From an uncultured Lachnospiraceae bacterium (lineage in GTDB: Bacteria; Bacillota; Clostridia; Lachnospirales; Lachnospiraceae): a stretch of 10,640 nucleotides of DNA. Every line of letters starts with the position of its first letter. Positions within the stretch are counted from its first letter, which is position 1. Below are positions 1 through 6,940 of this stretch, in pieces. The stretch covers positions 1 through 10,640 of the forward strand of contig CAJUTD010000096.1 of the NCBI GenBank assembly GCA_910589635.1. The letters run 5' to 3'. The notes beneath the pieces are model-generated. The model saw nothing but the letters and a program-made list of their open reading frames with translations, did no database searches and was not told the DNA's origin. The translations under genes were made by a program, and so were the position numbers.

Positions 1-49
1 ACTGAATTGTTACATTTGAGTGACTTTTTACGCATTTGATGGTACTCTT

Positions 50-90
50 TTGTTAAGATGTTACAATATTCAAGGCTTGACTTGCCTTGA
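50..90 (+). promoter_or_regulatory. Putative control region of the alcohol dehydrogenase gene
   Basis: Two elements lie in the 128-nt leader. Positions 50-66 carry an imperfect palindrome with TTGTTAA at its left end and TTACAA at its right end. It resembles a Rex (NADH-sensing repressor) site but is 17 bp where the usual box is 18. Positions 70-76 (TCAAGGC) and 84-90 (GCCTTGA) form a perfect 7-bp inverted repeat. Its 7-nt loop contains TTGACT (77-82), a good -35 hexamer. The best -10 partner (TATTAA, 102-107) is 19 nt away, and a start there would leave almost no leader before the ribosome site, so the promoter itself is uncertain. The motif ATTCAAGG occurs at both 68-75 and 113-120. Confidence 0.3.
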
Positions 91-128
91 TTTTACAATC
101 TTATTAAATATTATTCAAGGAGGTTTTT

Positions 129-1319
129 ATGGCACGTTTTACATTACCAAGAGATTTATATCATGGAAAAGGTTCTTTGGAGGAATTGAAGAACCTGACT
201 GGAAAAAAAGCAATTATCGTAGTGGGCGGCGGTTCTATGCGTCGGTTCGGTTTTCTTGACCGCGCTGTCGACTACTTAAAGGAAGCTGGCATGGAAGTGG
301 AATTGTTTGAAAATGTAGAGCCGGACCCAAGCGTAGAAACCGTCATGAAGGGCGCGGCAAAAATGCGCGAATTTGAGCCGGACTGGATCATTTCTATGGG
401 CGGCGGTTCTCCAATTGACGCAGCCAAGGCCATGTGGGCATTTTATGAATATCCTGAAACAACATTTGAAGATCTGATTACTCCGTTTAATTTCCCGACA
501 CTGCGGACGAAAGCAAAATTCTGCGCTATCCCCTCTACCTCTGGAACTGCTACGGAAGTAACGGCATTTTCTGTCATCACTGATTACGACAAAGGCATCA
601 AATACCCGCTGGCTGATTTCAACATCACACCGGACGTTGCCATCGTTGACCCGGCGCTTGCAGAGACAATGCCTAAGAAACTGACCGCACATACCGGAAT
701 GGATGCTATGACACATGCAATTGAAGCTTATGTATCTACGCTCCACTGTGACTATACCGATCCCCTGGCATTGCATGCTATTAAGATGATACATAGAGAT
801 TTGAAGGCCTCTTTTGACGGAGATATGGAAGCGCGCGACCGTATGCACAACGCACAATGCCTGGCTGGTATGGCATTCTCTAACGCTTTGCTGGGAATTG
901 TCCACTCCATGGCCCATAAGACCGGAGCTGCTTACAGCGGCGGACATATTGTTCATGGATGCGCAAATGCTATGTACCTTCCCAAAGTGATCAAATACAA
1001 TGCCAAGAATGCTGAGGCAGCAGAGCGTTATGCTGAGATTGCTGCTTTCATTGGCTTAAAAGGCGACTCCACAGATGCACTGGTAGACGCATTGATTGCT
1101 GAATTAAAATCCATGAATGCTTCCCTGGAAATTCCTACCTGCATTAAAGATTATGAGGGCGGCATCATTGATGAGAAGGAGTTTATGGATAAGCTGCCCG
1201 AAGTTGCAAAATTGGCAATCTCCGATGCGTGCACAGGCTCCAACCCCAGAATCCCCACACCGGAAGAGATGGAAAAACTGTTGAAGGCTTGCTTCTATGA
1301 CGAGGAAATTGATTTCTAA
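129..1319 (+). CDS. Iron-containing alcohol dehydrogenase
   Basis: This 396-residue protein is a full-length group III (Fe-dependent) alcohol dehydrogenase, a cytosolic enzyme that interconverts aldehydes and alcohols with NAD(P)H. The N-terminal Rossmann-like part carries GGGSPIDAAKA (91-101) for the dinucleotide and STSGTATEV (136-144). The all-helical part carries GMDAMTHAIEA, giving metal ligands Asp192 and His196, then His259 in the HSMAH motif. The last ligand is probably His276 in HGCANA; compared with FucO there appear to be about three extra residues (GGHIVHG) before it. The start is supported by AAGGAGG at 117-123, 5 nt before the ATG. The gene stands alone on the + strand and converges on mtnN. 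A fermentative role in re-oxidising NAD(P)H is inferred. The exact substrate (butanol, ethanol, lactaldehyde or other) cannot be read from sequence, so no symbol is given. Confidence 0.93.
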   Translation: MARFTLPRDLYHGKGSLEELKNLTGKKAIIVVGGGSMRRFGFLDRAVDYLKEAGMEVELFENVEPDPSVETVMKGAAKMREFEPDWIISMGGGSPIDAAKAMWAFYEYPETTFEDLITPFNFPTLRTKAKFCAIPSTSGTATEVTAFSVITDYDKGIKYPLADFNITPDVAIVDPALAETMPKKLTAHTGMDAMTHAIEAYVSTLHCDYTDPLALHAIKMIHRDLKASFDGDMEARDRMHNAQCLAGMAFSNALLGIVHSMAHKTGAAYSGGHIVHGCANAMYLPKVIKYNAKNAEAAERYAEIAAFIGLKGDSTDALVDALIAELKSMNASLEIPTCIKDYEGGIIDEKEFMDKLPEVAKLAISDACTGSNPRIPTPEEMEKLLKACFYDEEIDF

Positions 1320-1337
1320 TTTTTAGAAGAGTAACGA

Positions 1338-1374
1338 AACGCTGTGCAAAAGGTTTCACCGATTGCACAGCGTT
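1338..1374. terminator. Shared hairpin between convergent genes
   Basis: A perfect 12-bp stem pairs AACGCTGTGCAA (1338-1349) with TTGCACAGCGTT (1363-1374). Inside it a 3-bp GGT/ACC stem closes a TTC loop. It sits 18 nt after the alcohol dehydrogenase stop and 4 nt after the mtnN stop, so it can serve both strands. Neither side has a clean run of T, so termination may be imperfect or rely on other factors; it may also protect the 3' ends. Confidence 0.75.
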
Positions 1375-1378
1375 ATAC

Positions 1379-2077
1379 TTAAATCTTTGGCAGCATATGT
1401 TCCACCAACGCCGCGGAATGCGCCGCCGCCGCTTTTTCAAACGTCGGATAATCCATCTCGGCGCTGTCATCCGCTTTATCGGAAATTGCACGGATAATCA
1501 CAAACGGCACGTGGTTCAGATAAGCGGCATGTGCAATCGACGCCCCCTCCATCTCCACGCAAAAGCCCTGAAAGTTCTGAATAATATTATCTTTGACCTG
1601 CTTATCGCTGACAAACTGGTCTCCGCTGACAACTCTTCCCTCGTATACCTTAATATCAGGATTGACTTCACGGCAGACAGAGGCCGCGAGCGCAGATAAA
1701 TGCTTGTCTGCCGGAAATGCCAGACAGCCCATCTGCGGAACCTCGCCCAACGGGTAACCAAATACGCGCACATCCACATCATGGTGCAGCGCATCGGTAG
1801 ATACGACAATATCCCCAATATTAATTTCATTCTTTAAGGAACCTGCCACGCCGGTATTGATTACATGGCTGATCTCAAAGCAGTCACAAAGAATCTGGGT
1901 GCAGAGCGCGGCGTTTACTTTGCCGATTCCGCTGCGCACGATCACCACTTCCGTACCATTTAAGGTCCCTTCCAAAAATTCCATAGACGCCTTCTGCTGT
2001 GTACGGTGAATTGTCATTTTTCCTTTCAATTCCTCCACTTCCAATTCCATGGCGCCAATAATTCCTATTTTCTTCAT
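1379..2077 (-). CDS. mtnN: 5'-methylthioadenosine/S-adenosylhomocysteine nucleosidase
   Basis: The product (232 residues) cleaves adenine from S-adenosylhomocysteine and methylthioadenosine, giving S-ribosylhomocysteine and methylthioribose. It is the first step of SAH detoxification. The start MKKIGIIGAM is typical of the family. Visible active-site residues are Glu12, Met176 and Glu177 in VEMEGAS, and Asp200 in ISDKAD, matching E. coli Glu12, Met173/Glu174 and Asp197 with an offset of three. An in-frame ATG four codons upstream (2089) lies inside the ribosome site itself, so the ATG at 2077 is taken as the start. It lies 62 nt downstream of luxS, the next enzyme in the same pathway, and is probably co-transcribed with it. 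Length and motifs are normal for the family. Confidence 0.95.
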   Translation of the reverse strand: MKKIGIIGAMELEVEELKGKMTIHRTQQKASMEFLEGTLNGTEVVIVRSGIGKVNAALCTQILCDCFEISHVINTGVAGSLKNEINIGDIVVSTDALHHDVDVRVFGYPLGEVPQMGCLAFPADKHLSALAASVCREVNPDIKVYEGRVVSGDQFVSDKQVKDNIIQNFQGFCVEMEGASIAHAAYLNHVPFVIIRAISDKADDSAEMDYPTFEKAAAAHSAALVEHMLPKI

Positions 2078-2080
2078 ATG

Positions 2081-2087
2081 TTCCTCC
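2081..2087 (-). promoter_or_regulatory. Ribosome binding site deciding the mtnN start
   Basis: The minus strand reads GGAGGAA here, 3 nt before the ATG at 2077 (5 nt counting from the GGAGG core). The alternative ATG at 2087-2089 overlaps this site and has no ribosome site of its own at suitable spacing. Confidence 0.8.
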
Positions 2088-2139
2088 ATTACATGGTTTT
2101 TACCGGAACCAAAAGGACCGGCTGTAGCTATTTACGGTC

Positions 2140-2619
2140 TTATTTAGGATAGACCAAATGCGCCTCGTCAATATGGTACAAGGTCTGCTTCAGATAACGG
2201 TCGGCAAGGTAATTTGCCATCCCCAGATTCATATCCAAATAATTCCCGCAATCCTTAGCGCTCGCGCCCGGCACTTCATCCTTGAAATCTCGGATAAACT
2301 CATACAGTTCCGTAACCAGCTTCACAATATCCCGGGACTCATAGTCACCTGCCAGCAGCAGATAGAATCCGGTGCGACATCCCATCGGCCCAAAGTAAAT
2401 GGTCTTGTCCCCGAACTGCGGATGATTGCGCAGATACGTCGCAGCCAAATGCTCAATTGTATGCACCTCCGCCGTGTTCATCACTGGCTCGTCATTAGGG
2501 GAAGTCATGCGCAAGTCAAAGGTAGTAATTACCTCCTGCCCCACATTATCCTTCCTTGACACATACACCCCTGGCTCCAGCTTGATATGGTCGATTGTAA
2601 AACTTGTAATTTTCTCCAT
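2140..2619 (-). CDS. luxS: S-ribosylhomocysteine lyase (AI-2 synthase)
   Basis: This 159-residue protein is a full-length LuxS. It splits S-ribosylhomocysteine into homocysteine and 4,5-dihydroxy-2,3-pentanedione, the precursor of the AI-2 signal. The metal site is complete: His53 and His57 in the HTIEHL motif and Cys124 in AKDCGNY. Glu56 is the catalytic acid/base. Cys81, in GPMGCRTGFY, is the catalytic cysteine. LuxS is cytosolic and works as a homodimer. The start is supported by AAGGAG at about 2628-2633 on the minus strand. mtnN, which makes its substrate, follows 62 nt downstream, so the pair forms a compact activated-methyl recycling unit. A putative promoter and palindrome lie just upstream. 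No S-box riboswitch is visible in the short leader. Confidence 0.97.
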   Translation of the reverse strand: MEKITSFTIDHIKLEPGVYVSRKDNVGQEVITTFDLRMTSPNDEPVMNTAEVHTIEHLAATYLRNHPQFGDKTIYFGPMGCRTGFYLLLAGDYESRDIVKLVTELYEFIRDFKDEVPGASAKDCGNYLDMNLGMANYLADRYLKQTLYHIDEAHLVYPK

Positions 2620-2677
2620 GTCCCTCTCTCCTTTTTATTATTTGTGCATGTTTATTTTCCTTATATTTCAAATAATG

Positions 2678-2696
2678 CCTGTATTTCCTATACAGG
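2678..2696. repeat. Inverted repeat at the luxS promoter
   Basis: CCTGTAT (2678-2684) and ATACAGG (2690-2696) form a perfect 7-bp inverted repeat with a 5-nt spacer. An overlapping alternative palindrome (TTTCCT/AGGAAA) uses the same bases. It abuts the putative -10 element for luxS and would span the transcription start, the position expected of an operator. It lacks a T run, so it is not a good terminator for the upstream HAD gene. Confidence 0.4.
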
Positions 2697-2724
2697 AAAA
2701 TATTTGTCGCGTGTATGCTGTAAA
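2697..2724 (-). promoter_or_regulatory. luxS: Possible luxS promoter
   Basis: The minus strand has TTTACA (2719-2724) and TATTTT (2697-2702) separated by 16 nt, an acceptable but not strong match to a housekeeping promoter. It lies just after the HAD stop codon, about 80 nt before the luxS ATG. luxS could instead be read from the upstream genes. Confidence 0.35.
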
Positions 2725-2726
2725 CA

Positions 2727-3374
2727 CTAAGAAAATGGTGCAATATATTTCTCTGCCGCCTCCGGCAATTGAGACAATTTCTCTATATAGGGCGCCTCTG
2801 CTTCTACCGCTCCATATCCTGTCCTTGCATGAATAAAGGACATTCCTGCCTTTGCAGCGGCAAGGTAATCCCCCTGCGTATCGCCCACATAGACGGCAGA
2901 ATTCAGATGATTCCGTTCCGCCACCAGACGGATGTTATAGGCTTTTTCCCTGCCTGTGCCTCCAAAGCTCTCAAAATCATCAAAATATTTCTCCAACTTA
3001 TGGTATTCCAGAAACGCTTCAATATATCCTATTTGGCAATTGCTCACAATATACAGATGATATCCCTGTTCACGCAGTTGCTGTAGGGTCTCTTCAAGTC
3101 CCGGCAAAAGCTGCCCGCCATGACGGCGGATATACTCGTTTTCCGCCTCACAGCAATCTTCCAACAACTCTCTGCGCCTTTCGAGTTGATAAGACTCAAA
3201 AAAAATATCTGCAATTTCAGTCATGCTCTTTCCCATGACACCCTGAATCATTTCAGTTGTAATTTCCATCTTGATATCCGAATGCTTTTTCAAAGCCTCC
3301 GTCCAGGAAATTGCCACTTCCTTGGAAGAATCCCACAGCGTTCCATCCAAATCAAATAAGATTCCTTTTTTCAT
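2727..3374 (-). CDS. HAD-family hydrolase (phosphoglycolate phosphatase-like)
   Basis: This 215-residue protein is a HAD-superfamily hydrolase with an alpha-helical C1 cap. All four core motifs are visible: DLDGT with nucleophile Asp8 and acid/base Asp10, Ser111-Asn112 as motif II, Lys144 as motif III, and GDTQGD with Asp165 and Asp169 as motif IV. The helical stretch at about residues 15-85 is the cap. The fold suits small phosphorylated metabolites such as phosphoglycolate or sugar phosphates, but the substrate cannot be told. The frame is open for another 40 codons upstream into the phosphoesterase gene. The start at 3374 is chosen because MKKGILFDLDGT is the usual N-terminus and AAAGGAG lies 6 nt before it. 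The gene begins 70 nt after the phosphoesterase stop and is probably in the same transcript. Confidence 0.9.
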   Translation of the reverse strand: MKKGILFDLDGTLWDSSKEVAISWTEALKKHSDIKMEITTEMIQGVMGKSMTEIADIFFESYQLERRRELLEDCCEAENEYIRRHGGQLLPGLEETLQQLREQGYHLYIVSNCQIGYIEAFLEYHKLEKYFDDFESFGGTGREKAYNIRLVAERNHLNSAVYVGDTQGDYLAAAKAGMSFIHARTGYGAVEAEAPYIEKLSQLPEAAEKYIAPFS

Positions 3375-3380
3375 TAATTT

Positions 3381-3387
3381 CTCCTTT
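3381..3387 (-). promoter_or_regulatory. Ribosome binding site deciding the HAD gene start
   Basis: The minus strand reads AAAGGAG, 6 nt before the ATG at 3374. It rules in favour of the short form over the in-frame ATG at 3494, which lies inside the upstream gene. Confidence 0.8.
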
Positions 3388-3444
3388 ATGAAACAAAATT
3401 GGGCAAGCGAAAAACAAATATCCCACAAGCATTTCCTGGCGCCG

Positions 3445-4074
3445 TCAACCTCTCGAATCCAGATGTGACTGCGGATCTTCATCTTCAAATTCAAAGATAC
3501 ACCTGTGGTACGCGTTGATTACATGGGTATCCAAATATTTGTCATACCGCTTATGATCCCTCCCATATGACATATGCACATGGCCGTGGAGGAAATACTT
3601 AGGATGGTACTTTTCCATCAGGGATTTAAACACCTGAAACCCCTGGTGCGGCAAATCCCTTCCGTCATTGAGCTGATATGCTGGCGCATGCGTCACCAAA
3701 ATGTCAAAGCCCCGCTTGCAAAAGAGCTTAAACCGCAGCTTTGCAACCCTCTGCTTCATCTGCCATTCCGTATATTGGTGCGTCCCTTGTTTATAACGCA
3801 TGGAACCGCCCAGCCCTAAAATGCGGACGCCCTCATAGACAAAAATTTGGTCTTCAATACAGATACAGCCTTCCGGCGCAACCTTCTCATATTTTTCATC
3901 GTGATTCCCATGTACATACAAAACCGGCACATGGGAAAACGTCGCCAAAAATGAAAGGTAATGCGGATCTAAATCACCGCAGGAAATAATTAAGTCCGCC
4001 CCCTCGAGCTTACTCTTATGAAAATCATTCCACAGATAATTTGATTCCTCGTCAGCAATCGCCAATATTTTCAT
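3445..4074 (-). CDS. Calcineurin-like metallophosphoesterase
   Basis: This 209-residue protein is a cytosolic dinuclear-metal phosphoesterase. Recognisable blocks are Asp8 (start of motif I), GD with Asp34, GNHD at 56-59, THAP with His129, and GHVH with His165 and His167. Motif I reads ADEES where most members have DxH, so the first metal-site His is replaced by Glu10. All later ligands are present, so the protein is probably still an active enzyme with an altered metal site. The substrate is unknown. The start at 4074 (MKILAIADEE) is preferred to an in-frame ATG at 4122 because GGGAGAA precedes it by 6 nt. It follows the BMP-domain gene by 80 nt and precedes the HAD gene. The C-terminal tail is short and acidic. 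Confidence 0.88.
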   Translation of the reverse strand: MKILAIADEESNYLWNDFHKSKLEGADLIISCGDLDPHYLSFLATFSHVPVLYVHGNHDEKYEKVAPEGCICIEDQIFVYEGVRILGLGGSMRYKQGTHQYTEWQMKQRVAKLRFKLFCKRGFDILVTHAPAYQLNDGRDLPHQGFQVFKSLMEKYHPKYFLHGHVHMSYGRDHKRYDKYLDTHVINAYHRCIFEFEDEDPQSHLDSRG

Positions 4075-4080
4075 GAACAA

Positions 4081-4087
4081 TTCTCCC
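4081..4087 (-). promoter_or_regulatory. Ribosome binding site deciding the phosphoesterase start
   Basis: The minus strand reads GGGAGAA, 6 nt before the ATG at 4074. The longer frame from 4122 has no comparable site. Confidence 0.65.
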
Positions 4088-4091
4088 ATAC

Positions 4092-4128
4092 ACAACCATT
4101 GTCTATTTACTTGAATCTCCATGGTTGT
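4092..4128. repeat. Inverted repeat before the phosphoesterase gene
   Basis: ACAACCAT (4092-4099) and ATGGTTGT (4121-4128) are perfect 8-bp inverted copies with a 21-nt spacer. They lie in the 80-nt gap between the BMP-domain gene and the phosphoesterase gene. The hairpin would place the ribosome site just outside its base. It may be an mRNA stem affecting the downstream gene or a weak transcript end; there is no T run on the minus strand. Confidence 0.35.
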
Positions 4129-4154
4129 ATTTTCCCATGCATTGTATGTAATGC

Positions 4155-6068
4155 CTAAGCATCCTTTTTCACGCCCTGTTGCTTAATCACAGGCTCCGCC
4201 TGCTCTTTCAGCTCTGTTTTCGCAGGAATTGAGCCAATGATATTGTCTGCCAGCCAATCCATGGTCATGATTTCTTCTGGCAGCATAATCCTATCAGGTT
4301 CCGTATTAGCCATTCCCGTTTGTGAGAATAAAATGCCGGAAAATGGATTGAATTCACCGGAACTGATAGCCGATTTTAAAAGTCCGATCAGGCGACTTGT
4401 CTCCACGGGCAAATGCTTGGAACAGACGACATCCACTACGCCCTCTGCCATCCCCCACCAATAATTGATCGCTTTGGTGGTTGACGGATTATCGTCATAT
4501 TTCCATGTGCCATCCATAATTGTGCGAATTAGCTGCTCATAAAACTTCCCCCAGTGATACAGGGGCATGGCAAGATTCTTAGGCGAATCTTTGTCCATAT
4601 AATAAATTCCGAAATAGCGTGAAGCCTCTTCCGGGATTACCATATCCCTGCCTGAGACACACGACGAACCGGTCGCCCGGATCCTCTCCTCCATATCTAT
4701 ATCTTTCTTCGTAGACCACTCCAGATAAACTTCCGCGCGCGGATTCAGCATCTTTGCCCCCAGCGCAAAAGCATTGATATTGGCGATGGAACCGTAAATC
4801 GGATAATCCGCAATATATGTCATACGGTTATTGTCCGCCATCGCCCCGGCAATCGCTCCCATCAAAAATTTTGCCTCATGCATCCGCGAATAATAAGTGC
4901 GGATATAACGGTGTGAGGTATTCAATGAACAATTCAATATCCTTATCCGGGGGTTGGCAATCGCCGCTTTTACACTCGCCTGTACAAAGGGCGGAGACGT
5001 GGTGAAAATAAGGTTGCATCCCTTATCTATAGCGTCATTTATGAGCTCTTCCACATTTTCCTGCGTCCCATTTTCATAACAGATCGTGCTGACCTCATCT
5101 GAAAACGTCTGCTCTAAGTAAAGCCGCCCCAGCTCATGGGCATACGTCCACCCGGAGGTCTCCAGACGCTTCTCATGGATGAAAGCAATCTTGAGCTTGG
5201 GAGTACCGGCAGAGAAAAGAATATCAAACAGAGGAATCTTTTTCTTCTTGCGGTTCGGCTTCATTTTGAGGTCAATCCCCGGCTTCTCTTCCAACAGTTC
5301 AAATTCCTCCCAGCTTTTGACAACCAGCTCCCGCAGCTCATCCGTCGTCTTCTGTTCTATCTCGTCATATCCGTACAAAGTGATGAACGACAGGAACGCA
5401 TCTGCCGGCGTAATTGCAAGTTTTGCTCCTCCTCTTGCACGGAACTCGGCAGCAAAACGCGAATAGACGGAACTGAATAAAAGCCGTTCTTCCTCCGTCC
5501 ATACCTCTCCCGGCTTCTTGCCCACGGCCTCCTGTAATTTGGCAAAACTGCCCTCCTGGGAAAACCAGATGTAATTGATTGGCACGGCCTGATAAAAGTC
5601 TAAAAACTCATAATAAATTTTATTTTCCGTTTCCTCTGTGCGCTTGGGAATAATGCGCGTCACATTTCCGGGAATTGAAACAGCCCCAAAATATTTCATG
5701 ACGCTGACACGCTTATTTCCCTCCTCCACATAGAATTTATTCATGTATTCATACGCCTTAATAGGGTCGCGTATCCCCTCCCGCATATGGATATCGCTCA
5801 GACTTTCCCATTTCATGGCAAACTCCGAACTTTCCCTGAGAATGGGCATAAAATTACCTGCAAATGAATTGCTACGCGCAACAGTCTTCGTCCCCACAAT
5901 CTGCTCCGTGGGAATCTGCACCAGCCCAAGCTGTACTTCCGAATAAGAGCCCTTTTCCGGTAAAATATCATCCAGAATTTGCAGCGTCGGCCTTATGCCG
6001 TGCAGCATACGCGCCTGGTAATCCTTCTTTCCCGCTTTAAATGCCTTGCTGTAATCCTCTCTTCCCAT
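4155..6068 (-). CDS. BMP-family ligand-binding protein with ParB-like N-terminal segment
   Basis: This 637-residue protein has two parts. Residues about 50-130 look like a ParB/sulfiredoxin-type domain: IPTEQIVG, then GIRDPIKAYEY, then EEGNKRVSVMKYFGA, paralleling the ParB pattern of G..xPI, a strand pair, G-x-R-R and a helix. Residues about 130-285 are a mixed helical linker ending in a basic patch (RKKKK, 273-277). Residues about 290-615 are a BMP/PnrA-type periplasmic-binding fold: KLKIAFIHE, a switch region with IFTTSPPF, EAKFLMGAIAGAM, and DYPIYGSIANINAFALGAK. That fold usually binds nucleosides in lipoproteins of ABC importers. Here there is no signal peptide or lipobox and no neighbouring permease or ATPase, so a cytoplasmic sensor or regulator is inferred. 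The start at 6068 (MGREDYSKAF) has AGGAGGT just before it; an in-frame ATG at 6125 lacks one. A good promoter lies about 100 nt upstream. Confidence 0.85.
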   Translation of the reverse strand: MGREDYSKAFKAGKKDYQARMLHGIRPTLQILDDILPEKGSYSEVQLGLVQIPTEQIVGTKTVARSNSFAGNFMPILRESSEFAMKWESLSDIHMREGIRDPIKAYEYMNKFYVEEGNKRVSVMKYFGAVSIPGNVTRIIPKRTEETENKIYYEFLDFYQAVPINYIWFSQEGSFAKLQEAVGKKPGEVWTEEERLLFSSVYSRFAAEFRARGGAKLAITPADAFLSFITLYGYDEIEQKTTDELRELVVKSWEEFELLEEKPGIDLKMKPNRKKKKIPLFDILFSAGTPKLKIAFIHEKRLETSGWTYAHELGRLYLEQTFSDEVSTICYENGTQENVEELINDAIDKGCNLIFTTSPPFVQASVKAAIANPRIRILNCSLNTSHRYIRTYYSRMHEAKFLMGAIAGAMADNNRMTYIADYPIYGSIANINAFALGAKMLNPRAEVYLEWSTKKDIDMEERIRATGSSCVSGRDMVIPEEASRYFGIYYMDKDSPKNLAMPLYHWGKFYEQLIRTIMDGTWKYDDNPSTTKAINYWWGMAEGVVDVVCSKHLPVETSRLIGLLKSAISSGEFNPFSGILFSQTGMANTEPDRIMLPEEIMTMDWLADNIIGSIPAKTELKEQAEPVIKQQGVKKDA

Positions 6069-6071
6069 AAT

Positions 6072-6078
6072 ACCTCCT
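6072..6078 (-). promoter_or_regulatory. Ribosome binding site deciding the BMP-domain gene start
   Basis: The minus strand reads AGGAGGT, 3-4 nt before the ATG at 6068. The extra upstream codons of the longer frame include no signal-peptide-like segment. Confidence 0.75.
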
Positions 6079-6162
6079 GTGGTTGCTGTCCTGTAGGCTG
6101 TCTTTACCATTTTATGCAAAAACATTCACTGCCATTATGATACAAATCCTTTTTCTTACTAT

Positions 6163-6191
6163 AGCATATTCTTTTCTCTAAATCCAGTCAA
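6163..6191 (-). promoter_or_regulatory. Promoter of the BMP-domain gene
   Basis: On the minus strand TTGACT (6186-6191) and TATGCT (6163-6168) are separated by exactly 17 nt, a good match to a housekeeping sigma promoter. It lies in the 146-nt gap after the metallopeptidase stop. It would give a leader of roughly 90 nt, in which no riboswitch was recognised. Confidence 0.6.
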
Positions 6192-6214
6192 TGAACCGCA
6201 TAGATAGCGCTTTC

Positions 6215-6940
6215 TTATATACCATGATTCAACTCTTTCCTGCGTTCCTTCCAGTCCGGCATTATCATTGCCACGAAATCCCAGAATTCTCGAGAATGAT
6301 TGGGATGGATAAAATGCGCAAATTCATGCACCACTACATATGCGATACATCTTCTGGGAAACTTGATTAATTGGCTGTTCAAAGTAATAATTCCTTTCTT
6401 CGTCTGGCAAGAGCCCCAGCGTGAAGTCATATCCCGGATTTTCAGCTGTGGATATCGTACGCCATATTTCTCAAACACCAAATATACTTCATCAATTAAT
6501 GCTTGAAATGCTGTTTTCTGATATTCTCTCAGCCAGTTAGCCATCATACTTTCTTTCCGGCAGAAATCATTATTATCCCGAACTCTAAGAAAGAGATATA
6601 CACCATCCGTGTATACCTCTTCCTGCTCAGACTCCTCCACCTTTAATTGCAGATTTCTCCCGAGCAACAAATAATTCTCACCGCTGACATACATTCTCGG
6701 AACATCCTCCGTATGCTTCCTTTTTTCCTCATATCTTGCAAGTGCAGATAAAATGAATTGCTGTTTTTCTTTTATGAATTCATCAATAAATCTTACCGGA
6801 ACCCTACTATTGGCTGACACCAGCACCCTGCCATCCGATTTAATCCTCAAATTTACATTCTTGACTGATTTCCGTGTGAGAACATATGTAATTGTCCCAT
6901 TTTCGCATGAAACCTGACGTTCCTGTGTTTTGGGGGGCAT
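6215..6940 (-). CDS. YgjP/M48-type zinc metallopeptidase
   Basis: This 241-residue protein belongs to the YgjP-like (DUF45) group, usually annotated as M48-family or SprT-like metallopeptidase. The zinc site is HEFAH, with His205, Glu206 and His209, followed by His215 in PNHSREFW. Just before it, MTSRWGSC (171-178) is the signature block of this family. The N-terminal strand-rich segment (about 15-50) and a helix at 50-72 also fit. It has no signal peptide or membrane segment, so it should be cytosolic. The physiological substrate is not known. The start at 6940 has GGAGG 10 nt upstream, a slightly long spacing. Its first 101 nt overlap a possible small ORF in another frame. The next gene downstream has its own promoter. 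Confidence 0.9.
   Translation of the reverse strand: MPPKTQERQVSCENGTITYVLTRKSVKNVNLRIKSDGRVLVSANSRVPVRFIDEFIKEKQQFILSALARYEEKRKHTEDVPRMYVSGENYLLLGRNLQLKVEESEQEEVYTDGVYLFLRVRDNNDFCRKESMMANWLREYQKTAFQALIDEVYLVFEKYGVRYPQLKIRDMTSRWGSCQTKKGIITLNSQLIKFPRRCIAYVVVHEFAHFIHPNHSREFWDFVAMIMPDWKERRKELNHGI

Noticed and set aside
276..956. Long open frame on the minus strand, 226 codons, inside the alcohol dehydrogenase gene
   Set aside because: It is antisense to a gene with complete family motifs, has Cys/His/Arg-rich composition typical of shadow frames, and no ribosome site or recognisable domain.
2103..2121. Hairpin between luxS and mtnN (CCGG...CCGG)
   Set aside because: Only 4 bp plus an interrupted CC/GG pairing, with no T run; too weak to call a terminator or attenuator.
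2620..2726. S-box (SAM) riboswitch before luxS
   Set aside because: The gap is 107 nt, AT-rich, and holds only a short inverted repeat; none of the conserved S-box stems or a terminator are visible.
2727..4074. HAD hydrolase and phosphoesterase as a defence or toxin system
   Set aside because: Both look like housekeeping phosphohydrolases beside metabolic genes, with no toxin-antitoxin spacing, mobile-element signs or effector domains.
4155..6068. BMP-domain gene as part of a nucleoside ABC importer
   Set aside because: There is no signal peptide or lipobox, and none of the neighbouring genes is a permease or ATPase.
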